A stretch of DNA of 64,000 bases from Bacteroidales bacterium UBA3143 (GTDB lineage Bacteria; Bacteroidota; Bacteroidia; Bacteroidales; Dysgonomonadaceae). The stretch spans positions 1 to 64,000 of the forward strand of contig DEZB01000069.1 of NCBI GenBank assembly GCA_002364735.1. Direction: 5' to 3'. Below the pieces are notes generated by a model. It saw only the letters and a program-made list of their open reading frames with translations, did not search any database and was not told where the DNA came from. Shown here one piece after another: positions 46,275 to 54,430 of this stretch. The position numbers and the translations under genes were made by a program. Positions within the stretch are counted from its first letter, which is position 1; the number at the start of each line of letters is the position of its first letter.

Positions 46275-46338
46275 TGGCAACGGTTTGGCTATGCGCAGTG
46301 TCCCGAAGGGCATTGCGTATCGGTGTTGTTGTGGGTAT
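46275..46338 (-). other. attC-like site of cassette 3 (terminal)
   Basis: The core runs from AAC at 46279-46281 to GTT at 46328-46330. The arms ATGCGCAGTG and CATTGCGTAT pair on the + strand with two G-T pairs, around a CCC-GAA-GGG tip. The box GTTGTGGGTA at 46328-46337 is the exact 10-base reverse complement of TACCCACAAC at 51481-51490, the far end of the same cassette. It is about 60 bases long, like the shortest classical attC sites. Confidence 0.82.
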
Positions 46339-46346
46339 GTGCTTTT

Positions 46347-49300
46347 TTAGCTTTCATTTTTTTTATATGTAATTACATTCTCCCTAAACAAATATGCTTC
46401 TGATGAGCCTAAATCAACCATTTGGTTTAAAATCCAAACATAGTCGTTAATAAGTGTTTTGTCGTTTTTGATTTTCGAAATGTGGTTGTAGAAAAGTCGT
46501 TTTATCATTCTTTCTGCCGAACTTGTTGTCAAAGCCAATGAAGCAATGTCATTTGCTTTAAAAACTTCCACCAACCAACTTATTCCATCTGGTAAAAATT
46601 CTTTTTCTCCAACTGTAGAAAACACATTAATTGCAGAAGTAGAGTTGTTTTTTCCTTTTTCAAGAAATATTTTTTTGTAGAAGTCTTTCTTGCCTATTAA
46701 AACATTCCAATTGTTTTCGTTGGGATTGCCTTGGTAATCCCATAGCAAATATCTGATGTCTAACAAAAGTTTTTTGATTAGTGGGTGAGTTCCGTTACTT
46801 GGGATTAAATCAAAAAGAACCTCCCAAAGATTCCAAAAATTCGTCTGTTGTTGTGAGAATTTAGCTTGGTCAATTTTCAAATTCCCGTTGTCATATAATT
46901 TTAATACAAAATAATCCAAAGTGGTATTTACAAATTCAAATAAATCATCTCTTCCAAATCTTTGATTTTGTGTACTGTTTGATAATGAATTAACCAGTGT
47001 GGTTAGAACTGCCTTTGAAAAAATAAAATCTGCCTCTAAAAATAAAATGGCAAGATATTGTTCAATATCAGAAATTGATTCGTGATGAAATTTGCGTGAT
47101 TCTCTGCTTCTGTTATATGAATAATCTTCTTCTTTAGTTAAATCGTCAAGAACTATCGGTAAAATGTGGGTTATGAAATCCGTGAAATCTTTATCTGCTG
47201 TATCATAAGGGGTAATTACTAAAGCTCTTGCCAATAAATACCCTTCACTTTTTTCTAAATTTATATCTGACAGGTCTAGCTTTAAATTTTTGTCAGATGA
47301 CATCTGTAGAACAAAATTTTCTTCATTTTTCTGTGCTTGATTTATCTTTTCTTCATCTTGGTAACCGAAAAAATGTGGGTTAGTTTTTTTGTAATTAGCA
47401 TATTTGATAAGCCCAAGCCAAACTCTTTTTGCTTGATCAGGAAATTGTTTGAAAAACTCCTCCCTAACATACTTCGTAATTTTGTCAATTTCGTGTTCAT
47501 GAAATGGTGCAAATAGCATATAAATCATTGTTGCTATTATTTCATTTTTATCTTCATCATTATCTACATTTTGCATCAGCAAATGGAAAGAAGATAATGC
47601 AATTTCCTTTTCCATTAAGTTTACACTATTGCTAAGATTGTAATTTCTACTAAATGTATCTTGAAGAATAGAGCCAATTGAATTTACAATGGTTTCTATA
47701 CACCAGCTTTTCTGTTCTTCAGCAACAGAGCTTGAGAATTCACGCAATCCCAGAATAGCTAGTGAAATAGGTTTACTGAAAAGTATATCGAAATTATTAT
47801 CATCAGAATAATATTGATGACACTCTAACCATTTATCATAACTAATTGATTCTTCTTTTTTGTAGGCTTTTGAAATTATCCCTGAATATGTAGCTGATGT
47901 ATTCTGCTTTTCAATATAATCTTGAGAGGAAGCCAAATGTTCAACGACTTCTTGTTCATATTTAGGTTGAACAATAAATCCTCCAAGTTTGTTGTCATAC
48001 GGTTGAGCTTCCCAATTTCTTATGTCAATCTCATTCAACCGTTTTTTCCACATTACATCATCTGAATTAATCTTTGCTATAAGTTCATCAAAAAGGTTGT
48101 GAATCTGTTGATTGAGTTTCCCAATCTTGAATTGATAGCTCACAATAAAATCACTTAAACCTCTCGTATATTGCTTTCTATGAGGAAGTTGATTTAATTC
48201 CCAACGTGCTTTCTGTGCAAAGGCAATATGGTTGTCCATAGGAGAAAGTGCTGAATGCTCTTGAAGTGCTCGGGTTGAATCCCAATCGTAAAACTCTTGG
48301 ACAGATAAAAGGGGCAACATTGCTTCTTCGACTTCTTCGGGATAAGCAATCGCTACACTTGTTAAAACCGCTAATAGGGAAACATTATTACTGTTTTTAA
48401 GAACATAATCAAATATAAATTTCAAATTCTCTTTGCTTACATCTGATTTCCGTTTTGCTGTATTTAACAAGAATTTTTCAAGACTCATTAGTAATGATTC
48501 CAGTGCGTCATTAGTAACACTTAGGCCTCGGTATGCCGCCCATAATTCCCAAGCCGCCCATTGTTTAACAGTAGTGCCATCATTTAATTTAATTTCAATT
48601 TCAGAAACTGTATGCTTGTATTCACAACTAGCGTTTACATAAAAATCAACCGAGTAATTGATAAAATCAATGATGAATTTTAATCCAATCATTGGATGAA
48701 TCCACAATAAATTGTAAAAAGGGGTTTTGTAAATTCCTGAAGGAAAAAATGAATGTCTATCTCTAATGCCCCAGCATTCACCGTCTCGTAGAGATTGACT
48801 TGTTAATATACTTAATCTATCATCAGGAAAATCTTCTTTCTTAGGTGGGATGTATTTCCAATTTTTCCAAGCTGAATCAACAATTAATTCTGGTAATTCT
48901 TTTAACAAACTCTGATTTCCTATACCAGAAAGAAAACTCTTGACTACATTTTCGTAAAAAGAATTAAGCCTCCAAGAATCACGATTTTCTTTATTATCGA
49001 ATGCTCTTTTAATGAGCTCTTTTATTTCTTGTTTTGAGATTGAAGCCAAATCAAACAAAATTGTTATCAATATTGATGATTTTTTCTTGGTATTTTCTTC
49101 TTGCCAAAACTCTTTTCCTTCCTCAATTTCTTGCAAGTATGTAAGGACAATACATTTTGCTGATTCTAATTCTAAGGCTTCAATTTTATTGTATTGAAAA
49201 AGTAATCGATAATACCAGTCCGTAAGAAAATTTAGTATTGATAGTTTAATAGTATCCAATTGAGCCATGTGCTTTTGGATAAAAGACAATGCCTCATTCC

Positions 49301-51425
49301 AGCCTGAACCTATCGGCAATAGAATATTGCTATTATTGGCTTTTTGGTCGCTTTCTTTGCAGCATGTTTTTATTATATGCAAACATCTGTTGAAGAAAAC
49401 AGCATCGTTTTCAAGAAGTTCTTTTTCAAAAGCGATAAAAAAAGAATTGCAGTTTTCGGATTTAAAAACAGCGACCAACAGTTCGTCAGCCCAGTACTTT
49501 TCAGTAGAGTCAGAAACTGTCGCTTTAATTAGCTCATTTATAGCACTGCTATTGTCAATTAAATAATCTTCCACCCATAATCGAAATGCTCGTCTGATGG
49601 CAGGTTCATTGCCTAGCTTATCAAACAAATCTTTTGGCTTAGGAAAATCTTCGAATATTGAGGAAACAAATTTTACTAAAGCCCAATCTTCTAAAATATC
49701 ATGAGTAGGGGCATACTTTCTATTGTTGTTTTCCTGAAATACTATTTCATCATTTTCTAAACAAGCAATTGCTTCCGCATCGGATTTATCAGGTTTTGTG
49801 AAGAGTTTCATCTCTTTCGCCCTCTTAACTGCAATTTCTTTAAAAGCCTCTTCTCGCTTAATTGGCAATCCGTTTTTCGTATTTGTTGAATCTACAACTA
49901 ATGAATTCCACAATTCATCTTTAAAACCAGTCAAGGAAATATTAGCATAATCATCATTGGTTTTCCCAATTGCTAAAATTGAAAAATCAAGATATTTTGG
50001 ACTTTGAAGTAATTTTTTGACTTTGTCATTTTTCAAAACATTGCTTAACTGGGGAAACCTTTCAGCAACCAATTTCAATTCATCTTCATTAAGTGTTGGA
50101 ATATCAATTATGCCTATTTCGTTTTTATCAATCCCGAATTTCAATGTAATTAAGTCAATCGCATATTTTCGCGATGAAGTAATAATTTTAATTTCAGGGT
50201 GTTCCTGAAGCAACGCGAATAATTGCTTGAAAGCACATTCGGGATCTGATTCTAATAATTTTTCTAAACTATCAATGAAAATAATTTTTTGAGGGATAAG
50301 GGAAATACAAGAGAAAATATCTTGTATCGTTTCGTTCACGCCTTGACTTGAAAAAACATTAGCAAGGGTAGATTCATTGAATTGGTCAGCCCTAAAAATG
50401 AACACACTTGCATTTTGAAAATCTTTTTGAAGAATTTCTTTGATTTCTGCAGATTTACCGACACCTGGTTTTCCTGTTACAACCGTAATTTGATTGTGGT
50501 TTATTGCCTCTAATATATTTTCTTTTGCTTCTGTTCTTGGTAGTCGAAATTCATTTACGCCAGTTCCAATTGAAGTTTTTATTGGTCGTAAAATCTCTTG
50601 GCTGTCTGATTTAAGTTTCTCAACAGCTTTAAAATATGGATGTAATTGTGAGTTATCAAAATGATTAAAGAAATCTTTATCTGTAATGCTTTCAATGGTT
50701 ACGCTTCCACCATTTGGATTAAGCGTTCCAACATAAGCATAAATACTATCCCAAATTTCTTTTTCGGTAGCAGTTGAGTCTTTACTTCTGGATAGCTTAA
50801 TGAGATTAAGAAAATAAGATGTATCAATACTGCCTTCATTTGGGAAATCATATTCTAAAACATCAATACATTTTAAAAATTCCCATAATTCTTTATCGCT
50901 TAAGGCTATATTTTTGTTTACTTCTTTTAATACTTTACGAAAAACATCTAATCGTTTCTTTTTTCCCTTAATTCTGTTTACTTCTGAAATAAAGTCGGTC
51001 TCTGTAGCATGGGTTATTGCCCAATTAAAAAGTGATTTAAGATGATTTCGTTCATCTTTAGTTAAACCATTTTTTACTACTATAAGTTTATCTCTTGTTT
51101 TATCAAAAATTGAATTATTGTTATAGTCTTTCCAAAAAGCACCAATTACTTCTTTGAATTTTTCATTGTCAGCAGTAAACGAAATGTCGTGTTTTACTTG
51201 AACTAATAATCTATGTTCTCCTCTTGTGGATTTTGCAGTTGCCATAAAATCGTCAGTTTCATAGCCTCTGTTAGTTACTTGCATAGCAACCTCAGATAGG
51301 TGTGCTGAATCTATCGAAGGAACATTTCCACGTATTATAAGCGTTGTTATAAAAGCGGTTTGAACGAGTTGTTCAAAGTTTGTCCCTCCGCCTCCTTTTT
51401 GAAAAACACTTCCTTTTTCTGACAT
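46347..51425 (-). CDS. Nuclease-like / STAND NTPase (Avs-like) defence protein
   Basis: The 1692-residue protein has three parts. Residues 12-110 resemble a PDDEXK-type or Cap4-like nuclease, with Glu56, Asp58 and Asp59 in RGYETDDFM and the catalytic-looking QVKH (76-79). Residues 300-600 are a STAND/NACHT-type NTPase with Walker A GKPGVGKS (318-325), Walker B IIFIDS (381-386) and a sensor stretch IITSSRKY (414-421). The remaining thousand residues are helical and repeat-like, the usual place for ligand sensing. This layout matches antiviral STAND proteins that recognise phage proteins and then cut DNA. It occupies one whole integron cassette. No transmembrane helix is present. Confidence 0.72.
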   Translation of the reverse strand: MSEKGSVFQKGGGGTNFEQLVQTAFITTLIIRGNVPSIDSAHLSEVAMQVTNRGYETDDFMATAKSTRGEHRLLVQVKHDISFTADNEKFKEVIGAFWKDYNNNSIFDKTRDKLIVVKNGLTKDERNHLKSLFNWAITHATETDFISEVNRIKGKKKRLDVFRKVLKEVNKNIALSDKELWEFLKCIDVLEYDFPNEGSIDTSYFLNLIKLSRSKDSTATEKEIWDSIYAYVGTLNPNGGSVTIESITDKDFFNHFDNSQLHPYFKAVEKLKSDSQEILRPIKTSIGTGVNEFRLPRTEAKENILEAINHNQITVVTGKPGVGKSAEIKEILQKDFQNASVFIFRADQFNESTLANVFSSQGVNETIQDIFSCISLIPQKIIFIDSLEKLLESDPECAFKQLFALLQEHPEIKIITSSRKYAIDLITLKFGIDKNEIGIIDIPTLNEDELKLVAERFPQLSNVLKNDKVKKLLQSPKYLDFSILAIGKTNDDYANISLTGFKDELWNSLVVDSTNTKNGLPIKREEAFKEIAVKRAKEMKLFTKPDKSDAEAIACLENDEIVFQENNNRKYAPTHDILEDWALVKFVSSIFEDFPKPKDLFDKLGNEPAIRRAFRLWVEDYLIDNSSAINELIKATVSDSTEKYWADELLVAVFKSENCNSFFIAFEKELLENDAVFFNRCLHIIKTCCKESDQKANNSNILLPIGSGWNEALSFIQKHMAQLDTIKLSILNFLTDWYYRLLFQYNKIEALELESAKCIVLTYLQEIEEGKEFWQEENTKKKSSILITILFDLASISKQEIKELIKRAFDNKENRDSWRLNSFYENVVKSFLSGIGNQSLLKELPELIVDSAWKNWKYIPPKKEDFPDDRLSILTSQSLRDGECWGIRDRHSFFPSGIYKTPFYNLLWIHPMIGLKFIIDFINYSVDFYVNASCEYKHTVSEIEIKLNDGTTVKQWAAWELWAAYRGLSVTNDALESLLMSLEKFLLNTAKRKSDVSKENLKFIFDYVLKNSNNVSLLAVLTSVAIAYPEEVEEAMLPLLSVQEFYDWDSTRALQEHSALSPMDNHIAFAQKARWELNQLPHRKQYTRGLSDFIVSYQFKIGKLNQQIHNLFDELIAKINSDDVMWKKRLNEIDIRNWEAQPYDNKLGGFIVQPKYEQEVVEHLASSQDYIEKQNTSATYSGIISKAYKKEESISYDKWLECHQYYSDDNNFDILFSKPISLAILGLREFSSSVAEEQKSWCIETIVNSIGSILQDTFSRNYNLSNSVNLMEKEIALSSFHLLMQNVDNDEDKNEIIATMIYMLFAPFHEHEIDKITKYVREEFFKQFPDQAKRVWLGLIKYANYKKTNPHFFGYQDEEKINQAQKNEENFVLQMSSDKNLKLDLSDINLEKSEGYLLARALVITPYDTADKDFTDFITHILPIVLDDLTKEEDYSYNRSRESRKFHHESISDIEQYLAILFLEADFIFSKAVLTTLVNSLSNSTQNQRFGRDDLFEFVNTTLDYFVLKLYDNGNLKIDQAKFSQQQTNFWNLWEVLFDLIPSNGTHPLIKKLLLDIRYLLWDYQGNPNENNWNVLIGKKDFYKKIFLEKGKNNSTSAINVFSTVGEKEFLPDGISWLVEVFKANDIASLALTTSSAERMIKRLFYNHISKIKNDKTLINDYVWILNQMVDLGSSEAYLFRENVITYKKNES

Positions 51426-51480
51426 ATTAATTTATTCTCTTAGCAGTCTTATTTTTAATAATTAGATTGTTTTTCAGCAT

Positions 51481-51617
51481 TACCCACAACGGTCAAGTAT
51501 AAGCGTAGTTCGGGGTTTCGGAGCAATTTACTGTCCGCCTACCGCAATGTTTCTTAGAAGCAAAAATGCTCAATTTTAGCAGTTCACCCCGCATTACGCT
51601 TATACAATGTTGGCATT
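51481..51617 (-). other. attC-like site of cassette 2
   Basis: The core runs from AAC (51488-51490) to GTT (51609-51611). The arms GTATAAGCGTAGTTCGGGGT and ACCCCGCATTACGCTTATAC pair on the + strand with one G-T pair and one mismatch. The box GTTGGCATT (51609-51617) is nearly complementary to GAATGCTAAC (53240-53249) at the other end of the cassette (8 of 10 bases). It begins 9 bases after the AAA-TOPRIM stop codon. Confidence 0.82.
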
Positions 51618-51626
51618 TCGTACTTT

Positions 51627-53228
51627 TTATTTAAAGATTTCATTTTCTAATTCCTGATAAACAGCGGTATCTTCAGTTACCAAAGGTGTCATTGTGTCTC
51701 GAATGAAAGCACACTTGTTATTTCCACATTGAGTCAAGCCTAGAATTCTTTTTAATTCTACAAAAATGTTTCCACTTGCAGACTTAATATCATCAGATGG
51801 ATGTCCACGTCCAATACTATCCTGTATGGCTTGATTTTTTGCTTCCAAGCAATTTTGTGTTAATTCAGGTTTACCTTTTATGTTACATAGTTTTGTAATT
51901 AATTCATCGTCAAAAAGATAACTTTCAATATGTCTGCGACCCGATGTTTTAATTCCTTTTTCTAGCAACTCTTGAACTTCTTCGGGGCTTTTATCATCTC
52001 TGTCAATGAATTTGATAATTGAAGATGACTTAAGAATATTTGCAACAATTTTTATTGATTGATTTTCGATGTTCTCAAGTTCCGAACTTGAGCCTATTGA
52101 TACGAATTTTGTATCGTGATATTTTTGCTCAAATATTTTTCCATATATCTGAGCATCAAAATCTTTATAATTTCTTCCTTGTGAAGTTCCTTCACAAAAA
52201 ACAATTTGACTTGGAGCAATTAGTTTTGAAAAATCTGCAAAGGCTAAATCAAAAAATCTATCCCAAATAGCTCTGTCGATTTTAGCTGGTGTCATTATTT
52301 CAGTTAAATCAAAATCTCGATTATCAAAATCCAAGAAAACAACTGTATTGGGATTTGTATTTTCGATCTCTTCGGCTTCTTTAAGCATTCCAATTGAATG
52401 AGTGGAAATCCAAAGTTGTGAATTATCAGGTGTTAAACGGTATAGTTCTTTCAAGACTTTAGATTGAAGTCTTGTATGCATATGTGCTTCTGGTTCATCA
52501 ATACAAACTATTGCGTTCGGGTAATAAGTAGCCTTGATTATAATGTCAAGAATTAAATCAAAAACTGATTTTTCTCCTGCTGACAGATTCTTATAATGAA
52601 AGTCTTTTGAGATTCCTTTCTCAAAAAAGAAGCTGCCATTTGATAATGGTTCACCAATAGAAGTCAAATTCAGGTCTTCAAAGATGTTTGATAGAGAAAC
52701 TTTAATTTTTCCAATCAATTCATCTCTTAATTGTTCAACGGTTTTGCTATCATTGCCTTGGTCGTAAACACCCGCCAAAGTCTGAGCCACAAGTCTTTGA
52801 TAATTTTCAGAAACTGTAATATCATTCTGCATTAGGTTATCCAACTTAACAGATTTAGACGGATCATTTTGCTTGTTTAAATTGGTAACCGTAAAATCAG
52901 GTTCATTTCTGTAAGCAGTTCTAAAATAAAATTTTCCTTGAATTTGGTCTTGTGACAGACCCTGTTCTTCGTGAAATGAAATAGCTACTTTATTTTGATA
53001 CCATCTATTATCCGATACTTGTCCGTCTTTTTTCTCAAGATAGTCTTGCTGTCCGCGAGTGTTAAAACCTTTCCACTTATAAAAATGATACAAAGCTTCA
53101 AATAATGAGGTTTTTCCGCTCCCGTTTGGTCCAACCAACACAATCAATTTCGCAGTTTCAGGAATATTCGAAACAGTTAAGTCGGTAAACCTTTTGAATC
53201 TATTTATTTTAATTTCTCGTATTTTCAT
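51627..53228 (-). CDS. AAA ATPase with C-terminal TOPRIM/DUF4435-like domain (OLD/PARIS-like)
   Basis: The 533-residue protein begins as an SMC/RecF-like ATPase with Walker A GPNGSGKT (33-40), ABC signature LSAGEKS (215-221), Walker B AIVCIDEPEAH (239-249) and the switch ISTHS (274-278). From about residue 340 it has a TOPRIM-like domain. Glu346 lies in IVFCEGTS, acidic Asp409, Asp411 and Asp412 in FIDRDD, and the RRHIESYLFDDE stretch (431-442) resembles DUF4435. OLD nucleases and the AriA/AriB pair of PARIS combine these same modules, here fused in one chain. A phage-defence role is likely but inferred. It fills one integron cassette. Confidence 0.72.
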   Translation of the reverse strand: MKIREIKINRFKRFTDLTVSNIPETAKLIVLVGPNGSGKTSLFEALYHFYKWKGFNTRGQQDYLEKKDGQVSDNRWYQNKVAISFHEEQGLSQDQIQGKFYFRTAYRNEPDFTVTNLNKQNDPSKSVKLDNLMQNDITVSENYQRLVAQTLAGVYDQGNDSKTVEQLRDELIGKIKVSLSNIFEDLNLTSIGEPLSNGSFFFEKGISKDFHYKNLSAGEKSVFDLILDIIIKATYYPNAIVCIDEPEAHMHTRLQSKVLKELYRLTPDNSQLWISTHSIGMLKEAEEIENTNPNTVVFLDFDNRDFDLTEIMTPAKIDRAIWDRFFDLAFADFSKLIAPSQIVFCEGTSQGRNYKDFDAQIYGKIFEQKYHDTKFVSIGSSSELENIENQSIKIVANILKSSSIIKFIDRDDKSPEEVQELLEKGIKTSGRRHIESYLFDDELITKLCNIKGKPELTQNCLEAKNQAIQDSIGRGHPSDDIKSASGNIFVELKRILGLTQCGNNKCAFIRDTMTPLVTEDTAVYQELENEIFK

Positions 53229-53240
53229 TTTTTCAGTATG

Positions 53241-53375
53241 AATGCTAACGTGTTTGAATATGAGCTGTGGCGTGTTCCGGCACGAACCTCTTCAAAGAAA
53301 ACTGGCTTTGGAAAATCCTGCGGATTTTCCAAGTGAGGACAGACCAAGCCATAGCTTATATACGGTGTTCTACGC
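53241..53375 (-). other. attC-like site of cassette 1
   Basis: The core runs from AAC (53247-53249) to GTT (53367-53369). The arms ATATGAGCTGTGGC and GCCATAGCTTATAT pair on the + strand with two G-T pairs. The box GTTCTACGC (53367-53375) is the exact reverse complement of GCGTAGAAC at 54241-54249. It overlaps the end of the HEPN gene, including its stop codon. Confidence 0.82.
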
Positions 53376-54224
53376 AGTTTTTTCTTCCTCATCTTCCGCT
53401 TTGGATTGTTCTATTGCTTTTTCAATCACCTCTTCTTTATTGAGTGTAATATTTTTAGATTTTCGTTCTCTAAAATCTTCACTTGGCCAAATTTTGTCAA
53501 GTTCAATTTCCAATATTTCATTTAGTTGTAAACATTGCTCATAGGAATTTAGGAAATATGGAATATCAACTGGTACATATTGTCCACTTTTGACACGAGC
53601 TACTACACCAGATTTATTGAGGTAAATATCGTTTGCGATACCTCCATTGTGAATATGTATATCGCGAGTTGCTTTAAGCTCGATATATTTATGGAATACT
53701 GGATTTTCTAATAAATTAACGCCTGTATATTTTTCAAATTCAGCGGCATAATCTTTAGGCGATTTATATGCAATCTCATTTAAAATACCGTCCACAATAG
53801 TTAGCTTGATTTGCTCGATTGAGTCTGACGTTAAAACACAATCTACATCTATTTTCTTTTTTGAAGGTATTTTATTTGGATACTCCATCAGAATCATTCG
53901 TAAAATATCGTTCATCAAGGTTTCCATAACTGTGACTAACTGAAAAATACCGTTAATAGGCAATTTATTAACTCCTAAATGAGCGTATTTCTCAACCAAT
54001 TCTTCTTTGGTGTAATTTCTTGGCTCACTCATAATCGCAGTATTGTCAGCTCTGTAACCCAAGGGATAAGAAATTGGAATTGTTGCTCCTTCTTCAAGTT
54101 GATTTACCCATTTTATATTTTGCTCAAACGATAAATAAGTCAATTGTGCCATTTCTCCTTGCAGGAAAAGACGACTTTTAACGTTTTGAAGTATCTCATT
54201 TATTCTATTTCCAAATGTGTCCAT
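53370..54224 (-). CDS. HEPN-domain protein (probable RNase or RNase-related)
   Basis: I recognise the 284-residue protein by a helical region ending in ATRDIHIHNGGIAND (about 185-199). It carries the HEPN R-x4-H motif (Arg187, His192) in the RNxxVHN-like setting seen in RiboL-PSP-HEPN and related families. The region before it (about 95-180) is predicted helical, with FQLVTVMETLMNDILRMIL as a possible core helix. HEPN proteins often cut RNA in toxin-antitoxin and abortive-infection systems. It is the first cassette beside the recombinase and so the most strongly expressed if a cassette promoter is active. Confidence 0.6.
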   Translation of the reverse strand: MDTFGNRINEILQNVKSRLFLQGEMAQLTYLSFEQNIKWVNQLEEGATIPISYPLGYRADNTAIMSEPRNYTKEELVEKYAHLGVNKLPINGIFQLVTVMETLMNDILRMILMEYPNKIPSKKKIDVDCVLTSDSIEQIKLTIVDGILNEIAYKSPKDYAAEFEKYTGVNLLENPVFHKYIELKATRDIHIHNGGIANDIYLNKSGVVARVKSGQYVPVDIPYFLNSYEQCLQLNEILEIELDKIWPSEDFRERKSKNITLNKEEVIEKAIEQSKAEDEEEKTA

Positions 54225-54240
54225 TAGTTTGGTTTAAATT

Positions 54241-54308
54241 GCGTAGAACGTTTGTATTTACGCATCAAATATACAACATTCGTAAACATAAAGTTAATAT
54301 CATTCGTA
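54241..54308. other. attI-like insertion junction
   Basis: GCGTAGAAC (54241-54249) marks the 5' end of cassette 1; the crossover would fall between 54248 and 54249. To the right are two direct copies of CATTCGTA (54277-54284 and 54301-54308), 24 bases apart, which could be recombinase-binding sites as in attI. Their role is inferred. Confidence 0.5.
54266..54273 (-). promoter_or_regulatory. Candidate cassette promoter (Pc) -7 box
   Basis: CAAATATA reads TATATTTG leftward and matches TAnnTTTG. The predicted start near 54259 lies just before the attI-like crossover and would drive the cassettes leftward. No -33 TTG is clear. Confidence 0.5.
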
Positions 54309-54430
54309 TGTTATTAAACACTTTATATATATATAGAGATGATTTATAAGCCTATTGTCTATACAAGAATAAACAAAGATAAAATCGAAAAAAGAATAGT
54401 ATTTGGGAATGTTTTAATGCTTTTGTTTAT

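Noticed and set aside
53242..53544. 100-residue rightward open frame over the attC-like site
   Set aside because: It overlaps the HEPN gene antisense and the attC-like hairpin, and has no domain.
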